IMG/VR virus record: IMGVR_UViG_3300050821_003452
Span: 1-64,000 of that record
Strand: one strand, 5' to 3'
Length of the DNA: 64,000 nucleotides
DNA from: a virus
Shown one piece after another: positions 16,516-22,857 of this stretch; the first letter of the stretch is position 1; the number at the start of each line of letters is the position of its first letter. The translations under genes and the position numbers were made by a program. The notes below the pieces were generated by a model. It was not told the origin of the DNA. It ran no database searches and saw nothing but the letters and a program-made list of their open reading frames with translations.

Positions 16516-16875
16516 ATGACTAAGATCACGATGCATCTTCCATTTCCTCCAAGCACAAATTCATTGTGGCGTTCAAGCAGAGGGCGCGTTCATCTTAGCG
16601 CTAAGTATAAAGCATGGTTGAATACAGCCGGCTACGAATGGATCGCACAAAAGAAACATCAGCCTAATGGAATATCCGGGCATTTCAAAGCCATTTTAAT
16701 ACTTAACGAAGATATGCGCAGTAGAAAAGATTGCGATAACCACGCGAAAGCGCCTCTTGACCTTGCCAAACAGCACGGATTGATCGTGGATGACAAACTT
16801 TGCGATGCAATTCTTATCAAGTGGGGCTCGCCAAAGAAAGCTCCATTAGGGGCCAGACTTGTTCTTAAGGGTTGA
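16516..16875 (+). CDS. rusA: RusA-type Holliday junction resolvase
   Basis: 119 residues. The RusA pattern is present: an N-terminal FPPSTNSLWR, then SRKDCDNHAKAPLDLAKQHG and VDDKLCDAI. The Asp residues of KDCDN and VDD are the metal-binding acids of the family. RusA cuts Holliday junctions during phage recombination or before packaging. Its last 30 bases overlap the end of an opposing tagged gene. Confidence 0.9.
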   Translation: MTKITMHLPFPPSTNSLWRSSRGRVHLSAKYKAWLNTAGYEWIAQKKHQPNGISGHFKAILILNEDMRSRKDCDNHAKAPLDLAKQHGLIVDDKLCDAILIKWGSPKKAPLGARLVLKG

Positions 16876-17148
16876 ATAGATTTCTTGCTCGAATAGAATA
16901 TTCTCCAATTCTGTTTTTGGCTCTTTATCTTTCGGTAAATATTCAAAAGTGTCCGAAAGATAATCCCCGTCCATTTGCCCGGCCCGAAATTCATTATCAT
17001 CCCATTTAACATGAACCAGCCAATCCTTCATATACTCCGACCAATAAGTTTGTTTTGTAATTATGGCTATGGCTCCAGCCCTTGCCGCCATCCCGCCCCG
17101 ATCTACAGGCATGAAAACCCTATCACCCATTTCAAATATTTTCTTCAT
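16846..17148 (-). CDS. SH3/KOW-like small protein with C-terminal tag
   Basis: 100 residues starting in an ATGA overlap with the upstream tagged gene. The N-terminus MGDRVFMPVDRGG is the GDRVxx opening of a small SH3/KOW-like barrel. The C-terminus ELENILFEQEIYSTL is a variant of the shared tag, with a short KNKSGP extension. Function unknown. Confidence 0.6.
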   Translation of the reverse strand: MKKIFEMGDRVFMPVDRGGMAARAGAIAIITKQTYWSEYMKDWLVHVKWDDNEFRAGQMDGDYLSDTFEYLPKDKEPKTELENILFEQEIYSTLKNKSGP

Positions 17149-17480
17149 GACATACCCTCCAGTATTTCCATAGCCTGCATGGTTTCGTTATATTCTTCAT
17201 TTCCTACTTCTATCGGGGACGGTTCTTTGAATAATTCCACAAAATCTTGCCAATACTCGTTTTTATACTTTTTATCGGCCCATTCTACAGATGTAGCCCA
17301 ATAAGTTGGCGGCTCATTCGGTACGGCGAACGGACCTACACTATGGCCCTTGCGACTAACATTTTCAGGGCGCCATTTTCGATTGGCGGTAACAATTCCA
17401 ATGCCTTCGCGCTGGAGTTTATTTTGGGTATTATATACCCTGACCCTATCACCGATCTTGAATTTTGGTTCGTCGCTCAT
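17145..17480 (-). CDS. SH3/KOW-like small protein with C-terminal tag
   Basis: 111 residues. KIGDRVRVYNTQNKLQREG opens a KOW-like barrel; the rest is aromatic-rich (YWATSVEWADKKYKNEYWQD). The tag NEEYNETMQAMEILEGM closes the protein. It is the first gene of a two-gene minus-strand unit divergent from the replication gene, with a CCCATTATGGG palindrome just upstream of its start. Confidence 0.6.
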   Translation of the reverse strand: MSDEPKFKIGDRVRVYNTQNKLQREGIGIVTANRKWRPENVSRKGHSVGPFAVPNEPPTYWATSVEWADKKYKNEYWQDFVELFKEPSPIEVGNEEYNETMQAMEILEGMS

Positions 17481-17485
17481 GGTTG

Positions 17486-17496
17486 CCCATTATGGG
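17486..17496. promoter_or_regulatory. CCCATTATGGG palindrome upstream of a tagged gene
   Basis: Perfect 11-base palindrome six bases before the start of the minus-strand gene at 17480, one base before a TATAAT reading on the plus strand. It is related to the CCCAA/TTGGG palindromes at other divergent loci. Confidence 0.4.
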
Positions 17497-17590
17497 TATA
17501 ATCTTGTTGGTTTCAAGGCATTGACACACAAGCTGTAGAGGCTTGCCAGCAAGATCAGGATGTGATTGGATTTGGACTTCCGGGCCAATT

Positions 17591-17629
17591 GCCCGGTCCC
17601 CCCAAGAGGGAAAATAAAGGGGACCGGGC
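17591..17629. repeat. 11-base inverted repeat in a divergent intergenic region
   Basis: GCCCGGTCCCC (17591-17601) and GGGGACCGGGC (17619-17629) are exact complements with a 17-base loop that contains AGAGGGAAAA. The 257-base gap between 17480 and 17738 also holds the small palindrome GTGCA/TGCAC further right. A stem-loop or protein site is possible. A 71-codon minus-strand frame crosses it but looks spurious. Confidence 0.55.
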
Positions 17630-17719
17630 TTGAGGCTCAACACTAGTGCAGGAGCTTGCACCAATGGAACACGTCTGTTTTATAGACGCTATCTATAACA
17701 ATATCAAGACCGGCATGGT

Positions 17720-17731
17720 TCCAATTTGGGA
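17720..17731. promoter_or_regulatory. TCCAATTTGGGA palindrome before the replication gene
   Basis: Near-perfect palindrome, flanked by GGT/ACC, ending 6 bases before the ATG at 17738. Same motif class as the other divergent-locus palindromes. Confidence 0.45.
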
Positions 17732-17737
17732 CCGGCC

Positions 17738-18406
17738 ATGACATCCACCGAAACTCTCATTCAAGAACTGGTTAATCTTGGGTGCCCCGCAGCACGGGCC
17801 TTCACCCTTGTCAGTGAGGCTAGAACGCAATGGGCCGCTGAACCAAAACAGCGCTCCCGGCACTCCCTCGCCCAGTCGAAATATTATTTCAAGCGGAAGG
17901 CTAAACGATCATCCGATGATCATCCGATGATCAGTGATGATCATCATGATCACTCAAAAGAAAGTCTCCATACCTCTAAAGAAAACATAGGTTATACATA
18001 TTCTGTTAACTCACTACGTTCGTTAACAGCACCGGAAGACGGTTGCGATCTGTTCAAAAAAGGTCTCCCGCTTCTATCTCAACTCACTGGAAACAAAAGC
18101 CATTCTTCATTGCGTTCACTGCTTGGGCGCTGGGTAAAGATGGTCGATGGCGATCATGTTCATGTTCTCGCCGCCATCGAAGACGCCGCCCGGGAACAGC
18201 CCATCGATCCAAGGGGCTGGATATTTGGCCGGCTCAACCAAATCGTTCGGGAACGCAATAAAAACAGGCCAGAAAGCTACCAGAAAAAGGAAAGCAACCA
18301 TGCCGTTCTTGCCGCTGTCGGAGCCAAAATCAGAGCCCTCTACCCCGAAGACCAACCCCAAGACGGCCCACCACTGGCTAACGCAGCTTTTCGGCTTATT
18401 CCCTGA
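17738..18406 (+). CDS. Putative replication initiator (lambda-O-like position)
   Basis: 222 residues from the ATG at 17738. The N-terminal half is basic and Ser-rich with an Asp/His low-complexity stretch (about 57-71). The C-terminal part has LLGRWVKMVDGDHVHVLAAI, then PIDPRGWIFGRLNQIV, a pattern seen in phage and prophage replication proteins. Its middle encodes a phased cluster of TGATCA sites, as the lambda O gene carries the origin. The next gene starts inside its 3' end, like O-P pairs. The function is inference from pattern and context. Confidence 0.5.
   Translation: MTSTETLIQELVNLGCPAARAFTLVSEARTQWAAEPKQRSRHSLAQSKYYFKRKAKRSSDDHPMISDDHHDHSKESLHTSKENIGYTYSVNSLRSLTAPEDGCDLFKKGLPLLSQLTGNKSHSSLRSLLGRWVKMVDGDHVHVLAAIEDAAREQPIDPRGWIFGRLNQIVRERNKNRPESYQKKESNHAVLAAVGAKIRALYPEDQPQDGPPLANAAFRLIP
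17907..17952. other. Candidate replication origin: phased TGATCA iterons inside the initiator gene
   Basis: Four TGATCA palindromes (17917, 17928, 17938, 17947) plus a GATC at 17907 lie within 46 bases at 9-11 base spacing, about one helical turn. An AT-rich stretch follows (about 17960-18010). In-gene iterons followed by an AT-rich region are the layout of the lambda-type origin. Activity is inferred. Confidence 0.5.
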
Positions 18407-18899
18407 TACGGCGAACCTAAAATCTGAAATGGTTCAAGCCATGGTATTGATATTTTCTCAATATCCAGAAAGCACGCTCAAGGTTATTGTTAATCCTCTG
18501 GAAGGCCTCCCTTCTAAATTCAAGTTCTTGCCCGGCGTCATGGAATTTGGGGCGGCCTGCGCGGAAATCTCTGCTGCGGTTGAGTTGCAAAAGCAGAGAA
18601 TTGCCGACCATGAACGAAAGGTTTATTACCAAGCCCTGCCGGCCCCTGAGAGGCCCGCTGAGAAGGGTTGCTATGAGGGGCCTATCGAACTGGTCAAACC
18701 CGGGGATATCCTCTCATGGGAGCGCCATGCTGAATACAGGGCCTATATGGAAGCCAAACATGGTTTTGACCCCGGGCGGGCAGTAGACCCCAAGAACTGG
18801 ATGGATAGCGGTAGGCGCCCATTCGATACACTATCTGGCAAGCACAGTGCTAACCAAAATCAATCTACGGAAGAACCTAACCCCTTTGATATTTCCTAA
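18300..18899 (+). CDS. Conserved phage protein, possible helicase loader by position
   Basis: 199 residues from the ATG at 18300, which has AAGGAAAG in front and removes most of a spurious N-terminal extension. It overlaps the initiator by 107 bases. Notable block: QYPESTLKVIVNPLEGLPSK then FLPGVMEFGAACAEI, a pattern I associate with uncharacterised alphaproteobacterial prophage replication-region proteins. The C-terminus is acidic with NPFDIS. The loader role rests only on being downstream of the initiator. Confidence 0.55.
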   Translation: MPFLPLSEPKSEPSTPKTNPKTAHHWLTQLFGLFPDTANLKSEMVQAMVLIFSQYPESTLKVIVNPLEGLPSKFKFLPGVMEFGAACAEISAAVELQKQRIADHERKVYYQALPAPERPAEKGCYEGPIELVKPGDILSWERHAEYRAYMEAKHGFDPGRAVDPKNWMDSGRRPFDTLSGKHSANQNQSTEEPNPFDIS

Positions 18900-18904
18900 T
18901 AATC

Positions 18905-19180
18905 CTATCCCTCGATAAGCTGCCTTCCTAGTTCGATTTCCTCTAATGAGAAATCTGGCTCGACCATAGGATAGTCATTTTTTTCTGGAATAAGATCGTC
19001 TTCTGCATACCAAATTCTATCGATTGGAGGGGACATACCATCCCGGTTAACCAAAAAAATATCAGTACTGTCTTTTCTCTCTATTTTTTCAGTAATCTTG
19101 CCATGAATTTCATAATGCGGGGCATTGGAGTTATCTTCATATTCCCGCGTAACAATGACAACACGATCTCCCACCTTCAT
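18905..19180 (-). CDS. SH3/KOW-like small protein with C-terminal tag
   Basis: 91 residues. MKVGDRVVIVTREY opens a barrel-like domain (about 1-70), then PDFSLEEIELGRQLIEG, the phenylalanine form of the tag, ends the protein. It starts in an ATGA overlap with the upstream tagged gene. Last of a run of coupled tagged genes. Confidence 0.6.
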   Translation of the reverse strand: MKVGDRVVIVTREYEDNSNAPHYEIHGKITEKIERKDSTDIFLVNRDGMSPPIDRIWYAEDDLIPEKNDYPMVEPDFSLEEIELGRQLIEG

Positions 19181-19554
19181 GTCATGTCCTCCATGATTTT
19201 CTGGGCTTGTTCTATTTCCGACAACTCAAAAGTATTGCCGGCGTTATTAGTATTTGTAACCATCTTTTTACGCTTGCGATAAAACGTGGATTTATGCATC
19301 CATGTTTCTGGTGTAAGGTCCCTTCCTGCGCCACTCATTTCAAGGCAATACAATGGGCCTTTCTGATAAAGGTCAAAAGGGTCAGAAGTGTCAAATCTGC
19401 CATATTTGTTTCGGCGTAACATCGCATAGTGCCCAAGATAATGGTCATTATGAAACTCTGGCACCCAGATATCATTGGCCTTATACAATGCCTTTATGAG
19501 CTTTATATCTCTCGGCAAAAATGGCCGGACGTGGTATTCTACTTTGTCAGACAC
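19177..19554 (-). CDS. Tagged protein without KOW domain
   Basis: 125 residues. The body is basic and aromatic (HVRPFLPRDIKLIKALYKAN, GRFDTSDPFDLYQKG). The C-terminus TFELSEIEQAQKIMEDM is one of the best matches to the tag consensus. It overlaps the upstream gene by 8 bases. Body family not recognised. Confidence 0.6.
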   Translation of the reverse strand: MSDKVEYHVRPFLPRDIKLIKALYKANDIWVPEFHNDHYLGHYAMLRRNKYGRFDTSDPFDLYQKGPLYCLEMSGAGRDLTPETWMHKSTFYRKRKKMVTNTNNAGNTFELSEIEQAQKIMEDMT

Positions 19555-19858
19555 CTTGCATTTCCTTTATGTAGAATTCTGCTAATTCCATATCGTCCAA
19601 GTCGAAGTCCGTTTCCATGACTTGCTGATAAGCCAGAGGCTCAACATGGGCCTCGCGAAACCAGAATTTGGGATACTCTCTTCTTCCTACGATTACCGGA
19701 TTGTCGAATTCAACCTGAAAATCATATCCAGCCGACGCTATAGCCCTGACAGTGCCGAATGGCTCTTTAGTGAAGAGCATAGGCAGATTACCATCGCCAT
19801 TCGCAGTAGGAACGGTTCTGATCAGAATTCTAACCCTATCACCTTCTTTGTAGGTCAT
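19547..19858 (-). CDS. SH3/KOW-like small protein with C-terminal tag
   Basis: 103 residues: KEGDRVRILIRTVP then a beta-rich body (FGTVRAIASAGYDFQVEFDN) and the tag TDFDLDDMELAEFYIKEMQ. ATGA overlap with the upstream tagged gene. Same architecture as its neighbours but little sequence identity outside the GDRVR start and the tag. Confidence 0.6.
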   Translation of the reverse strand: MTYKEGDRVRILIRTVPTANGDGNLPMLFTKEPFGTVRAIASAGYDFQVEFDNPVIVGRREYPKFWFREAHVEPLAYQQVMETDFDLDDMELAEFYIKEMQGV

Positions 19859-20193
19859 GACAAATCCTCCAGTATCTTGCTGCCGGCCTCGATTTCATCT
19901 AGTGTAAAATCCGGCTGGAGCATTTCAAAGCGTTCTGGTTCAATGTGTTCGAACCCGTACCACCATTCTGATCGGTTCCCATCGTGCTTAAAAGAAATCA
20001 GCAAATCATAGTCAGTGGCATGAGTTTGGTTGGCGCTTAAATCCTCAATAACCCCTATTTGTCCCTTGATGGGACTGTAGCGTTTATCATGTGGGCCTCT
20101 TCTGTAAGGTTCCCTTCGGCTATCTCTTAATGGGACATAATCGATAAGAAACCTAATCCTGTCGCCTATTGCGAATTTTTGTTTGGGTCCCAT
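19855..20193 (-). CDS. SH3/KOW-like small protein with C-terminal tag
   Basis: 112 residues: FAIGDRIRFLIDYVP, an internal GQIGVIEDL strand pair, a Trp-rich segment (RSEWWYGFEHIEP) and the tag PDFTLDEIEAGSKILEDL. It overlaps the upstream coiled-coil gene by 28 bases. Confidence 0.6.
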   Translation of the reverse strand: MGPKQKFAIGDRIRFLIDYVPLRDSRREPYRRGPHDKRYSPIKGQIGVIEDLSANQTHATDYDLLISFKHDGNRSEWWYGFEHIEPERFEMLQPDFTLDEIEAGSKILEDLS

Positions 20194-20411
20194 GCCGGCA
20201 CCTTTGGTTTATCATTCATAAGCATTTCCTGAAGGCGCTCGTTTTCGAGTTGAGTATCCTCAAGGGTTTCTTCTAGGCTTGCCAGACATTGCAGAACAGC
20301 GTTAGTTAGTTGCGCCATCGCACTACTCGCATGAAGCGGGTTGGCAAACTGGTCCGGAGTTTTCGGAAGCTTGTCGATTAGCTCTCTAAATTTTTCAGTG
20401 TAGACGCCCAT
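20166..20411 (-). CDS. Small coiled-coil protein
   Basis: 81 residues with a strong GGAGAAGAAAT site that lies inside the tag codons of the upstream broken gene. The C-terminal half is a coiled coil (LASLEETLEDTQLENERLQ). It has no tag itself. Embedded in the tagged-gene run. Confidence 0.55.
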   Translation of the reverse strand: MGVYTEKFRELIDKLPKTPDQFANPLHASSAMAQLTNAVLQCLASLEETLEDTQLENERLQEMLMNDKPKVPAWDPNKNSQ

Positions 20412-20634
20412 ATTTCTTCTCCTGCGATGACAGTCTCATATTCTTCTGCGCCGTTATTCATGACTTGCTTATTATATGGAAGCGCATCAAGGCCCGCTCT
20501 CAGGATTTTACCAATGTTGGCATTTGCCGTATTGCCGCCGTTTTATCGAAATACTCCGACACCCATATCTGGTCGTCTCCAGAAAGGTTCTGGTATTCGT
20601 TATGGGCCCGATCCCAAAGCTGCCTATCAACCAT
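20378..20634 (-). pseudogene. Apparently frameshifted tagged gene
   Basis: Frame one (20634 to 20500) starts MVDRQLWDRAHNEYQNLSG and stops after 44 codons. A second frame, open from about 20543 to 20378, continues with ANIGKILRAGLDALPYN and then AEEYETVIAGEEIW, a clear tag. Joining them needs a single shift near GCGGCAATACGG. Either the gene is broken, the assembly has an indel, or the shift is used in translation. Confidence 0.4.
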
Positions 20635-20872
20635 TCATGATCTCCTGCGCTGTTATGGCCTCTTCGTACTCTTGGGCCGCGACTGTCATAGGGGTGGGGA
20701 CCAAATCCGGCATACGCCAATAAATGGCTTCCAATAGTGCCTGCCCATCATAGAGCGGGACCCTGTTTATTTTGTAGCGTCCGATGATAGTAGCGCGTTC
20801 AGCGGTCCCCTCAGGGGCCACTTTGTTCAAAAGGTTGACTATTTCAACCCACTTTGCGGTATGTATGGCCAT
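20627..20872 (-). CDS. Tagged protein without KOW domain
   Basis: 81 residues. The body is helical (AKWVEIVNLLNKVAPEGTAE, ALLEAIYWRMPDL), followed by AQEYEEAITAQEIMNG, the tyrosine form of the tag. It heads the tagged minus-strand run, divergent from the small terminase gene, with a palindrome between them. Confidence 0.6.
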   Translation of the reverse strand: MAIHTAKWVEIVNLLNKVAPEGTAERATIIGRYKINRVPLYDGQALLEAIYWRMPDLVPTPMTVAAQEYEEAITAQEIMNG

Positions 20873-20898
20873 ATGCTATGATCCTCTTATGTTGGTCT

Positions 20899-20916
20899 TT
20901 ACACCCAAACTGGGGC
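20899..20916. promoter_or_regulatory. TTTACACCCAAACTGGGG element before the small terminase gene
   Basis: Palindrome CCCAAACTGGG (20904-20914) a few bases before the start at 20920. The 18-base context is identical in 17 of 18 positions to that before the endonuclease VII gene (22276-22293), so it is a real repeated element. The GGGG half may double as the ribosome site. Confidence 0.6.
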
Positions 20917-20919
20917 TAA

Positions 20920-21387
20920 ATGATGGTTACTAATTCTGTGCTGCGCGATCCCAAGAGAGAACTCTTTGCGCAAAAAGTTTCTGCCGGCGTTCCCAAGGAA
21001 CAGGCTTACCAAGAAGCGGGCTACCTTGGAAAATCAAAAATGGGCAGTTCTCGTCTTATGAATATCCCTGCCGTGCGAGCCCGCATCAACGAAATCATGG
21101 ATGCTGGCGCCAAGCGTTCTGAGCTAACCAGAAAGGGTATTCTGGAGAGAATATTCGAAGACTGGGAGACCGCACGTAAACTCGGCCAGATACCTGCTGC
21201 GCTCAAAGCCGGGGAATTATTGGGTCGCGAGATGTTCCGGATGTTTACCGAACGAAAAGAAATTGGTGGCCCGGGGGATTTCGATCAGAAGTCTGAGGAA
21301 GAGCTTCGTCAGATCGTTACAGAGGAACTAAAACAACTGGGCTGGGAAGACCTATCAACCCAACCTCCCTCAGATACCGTCAATTAG
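20920..21387 (+). CDS. terS: Terminase small subunit
   Basis: 155 residues (a second ATG follows directly). The pattern LRDPKRELFAQKVSAGVPKE, AYQEAGYLG, then ELTRKGILERIFEDWETARK and AALKAGELLGREMFRMF matches small terminases of the Terminase_2 type: an N-terminal HTH for pac/cos recognition and a helical oligomerisation part. It lies alone on the plus strand, about 25 kb from the large subunit. The 3' end overlaps the opposing tagged gene by 18 bases. Confidence 0.75.
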   Translation: MMVTNSVLRDPKRELFAQKVSAGVPKEQAYQEAGYLGKSKMGSSRLMNIPAVRARINEIMDAGAKRSELTRKGILERIFEDWETARKLGQIPAALKAGELLGREMFRMFTERKEIGGPGDFDQKSEEELRQIVTEELKQLGWEDLSTQPPSDTVN

Positions 21388-21651
21388 CTCTTGCGCTTCG
21401 TGGATTTCATCTAGCGTGAAATCAGGTTCAGGTGGCTTTAGTTTGATTATCTCCAGGTCTTCCTCTGGATAAATAAATCCATCATGATGGGGGTGTATCT
21501 CTTCCACATGCGGCCAAATAACGCGACGCCAAGTTCTTTTACTGTTGTTTGGCTTGGTGTCTAATGCCGTTATTCTTCCAGTTTCTCCCTTGGATTGGTG
21601 CAACCAGTGACTTAGATTACCTTTGATTTTTACCAGATCACCTATTTTCAT
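21370..21651 (-). CDS. SH3/KOW-like small protein with C-terminal tag
   Basis: 93 residues from the ATG at 21651 (GGAGGG ahead). MKIGDLVKIKGNLSHW and GETGRITALD form the barrel-like part; PDFTLDEIHEAQELIDGI is the tag. It sits directly behind a nested inverted repeat. Confidence 0.65.
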   Translation of the reverse strand: MKIGDLVKIKGNLSHWLHQSKGETGRITALDTKPNNSKRTWRRVIWPHVEEIHPHHDGFIYPEEDLEIIKLKPPEPDFTLDEIHEAQELIDGI

Positions 21652-21665
21652 CTTTATCCCTCCAT

Positions 21666-21710
21666 AATTGCTTAACACAGTCCCCCGTAAGGGACTGGCC
21701 TTAAGCAATT
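21666..21710 (-). repeat. Nested stem-loop in front of a tagged gene
   Basis: Outer arms AATTGCTTAA/TTAAGCAATT (10 bases, 21666-21675 with 21701-21710) enclose inner arms CAGTCCC/GGGACTG (7 bases, 21678-21684 with 21691-21697). It ends about 15 bases before the start at 21651, leaving the ribosome site just outside. Related in placement to the double stem-loop leaders further right. Confidence 0.65.
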
Positions 21711-21790
21711 CAGAATGGCGCCGTGATGTATCCGGCTATGTAGCCAGCGCAGAATAACTCCACGCAGAAAACCAGACGGAAAAATATCAT
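21710..21790 (-). CDS. Possible micro-protein, hydrophobic
   Basis: 26 codons (MIFFRLVFCVELFCAGYIAG, then YITAPF) starting in a TAATG overlap with the upstream stop. One membrane span. Coupling supports translation, but the size makes this uncertain. Confidence 0.35.
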   Translation of the reverse strand: MIFFRLVFCVELFCAGYIAGYITAPF

Positions 21791-22197
21791 TAATGCACCG
21801 TATGGCCGGCGTGGCCATCCTCTTCGTTATGGTCCGGATCACCGCACTTGCCGAAAGCCGCTTTGGCCAAATCGGAAAGCTCGTCCGGATCGGTTTCGGC
21901 CTGAGCCATACAGGCCAGCATGAAGGGAATATAAGCCTCTTCAGGCACGCCAATGGCTTTCAGCACTTCATGGGATTTATCTACACCCCACTTGGCATGT
22001 TCCCCAAGTTTGTGATGCTTGTGGAAATGCTCGGCCTTTTCATGCAGAAACGGCACGATGCAAAGATATTTTGCAAGAGCCTTTTCAGCATCGTCGCCGG
22101 GGAAAACAGCAAGAAGGTGTTCTTTCTCAAGGACAACACCGTTGACCTTGAATTCCTTCTCGGTTTCCTCGACCTTGATCTTGATCATTCCAAACAT
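21790..22197 (-). CDS. Acidic, His-rich phage protein, unknown
   Basis: 135 residues, with AGAGAGGGAAATC before the ATG. The N-terminus is beta-rich (IKIKVEETEKEFKVNGVVLE). The middle is His-rich (EKAEHFHKHHKLGEHAK), and the end is acidic/His (GDPDHNEEDGHAGHTVH), suggesting metal binding. It has the double stem-loop leader. No family recognised. Confidence 0.6.
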   Translation of the reverse strand: MFGMIKIKVEETEKEFKVNGVVLEKEHLLAVFPGDDAEKALAKYLCIVPFLHEKAEHFHKHHKLGEHAKWGVDKSHEVLKAIGVPEEAYIPFMLACMAQAETDPDELSDLAKAAFGKCGDPDHNEEDGHAGHTVH

Positions 22198-22200
22198 GAT

Positions 22201-22252
22201 TTCCCTCTCTCGATTGAAGCATAAGCGCTTCGTGCTGCGCTATGGACTAGCG
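22201..22252 (-). promoter_or_regulatory. Double stem-loop leader, copy 1
   Basis: Read on the minus strand: CGCTA/TAGCG stem (22238-22252), then GAAGC/GCTTC stem (22216-22231), then AGAGAGGGAAATC and the ATG at 22197. No U-run follows either stem, so these are not classical terminators. Confidence 0.65.
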
Positions 22253-22275
22253 TAGGACGAAAGGCTTGCTTATAT

Positions 22276-22293
22276 TTACACCCAAATTGGGGA
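22276..22293. promoter_or_regulatory. TTTACACCCAAATTGGGG element before endonuclease VII
   Basis: Perfect CCCAAATTGGG palindrome (22281-22291), 8 bases before the ATG at 22300. It shares 17 of 18 bases with the element before the small terminase gene. Candidate operator or promoter part. Confidence 0.6.
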
Positions 22294-22299
22294 AAATCT

Positions 22300-22857
22300 A
22301 TGTCTAAGACGTGCTCACGATGTTCTCAAACGAAACTACTGACGGAGTTTTATGCCCGTGGATCATGGTGCAGGACTTGCAACAAGACTATATGCAAAGC
22401 GTACTATGAAGCTCGGAAGCGACGGAATGGGAAGCTGGTAAGGCCGCGCAATCCGATCATTAATGGTCTCAAAAATTGTCGCCAGTGTAATACTGTAAAG
22501 CTCATATCAGAATTTTGGAAACACGGTAAATTTCCCGGCGCGTACTGTAAGATTTGCGCTAGTGAGGCAGGTAAGGCGTGGTATAAAGAGAATAAGCGTA
22601 AGGATAAGGATTGGAAACTGCGTCGCACTTACGGCCTCACCATTGATCAGTACGAACAAATATTGGCTCGACAGAATTATAAATGTGCTATTTGCAAAGT
22701 TTCTAATCCGAAAGGTCGGAATGGCTTCAACGTAGATCATTGTCACGAAACTAGTAAAATTCGCGGTTTACTTTGTTCCAATTGTAACATTGGAATAGGA
22801 AATCTTCAACACGACCCGGATATTCTCCGGGCCGCATTGAAGTATCTCGAAGTCTAG
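22300..22857 (+). CDS. Recombination endonuclease VII-like (His-Me finger)
   Basis: 185 residues. Several CxxC pairs (CSRCSQTK, CRTCNK, CRQC, CKIC) precede the endonuclease VII core: YGLTIDQYEQILARQNYKC, AIC, FNVDHCHETSKIRGLLCSNC, then NIGIGNLQHD. These are the zinc and catalytic His blocks of the T4 endonuclease VII type family, which resolves branched DNA or nicks at specific sites. Free-standing on the plus strand between minus-strand units, so it may be a mobile element. Confidence 0.85.
   Translation: MSKTCSRCSQTKLLTEFYARGSWCRTCNKTICKAYYEARKRRNGKLVRPRNPIINGLKNCRQCNTVKLISEFWKHGKFPGAYCKICASEAGKAWYKENKRKDKDWKLRRTYGLTIDQYEQILARQNYKCAICKVSNPKGRNGFNVDHCHETSKIRGLLCSNCNIGIGNLQHDPDILRAALKYLEV

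Noticed and set aside
17449-17664. 71-codon minus-strand frame
   Set aside because: It crosses an inverted repeat, starts on a TTG, and overlaps the start of a real gene in another frame.
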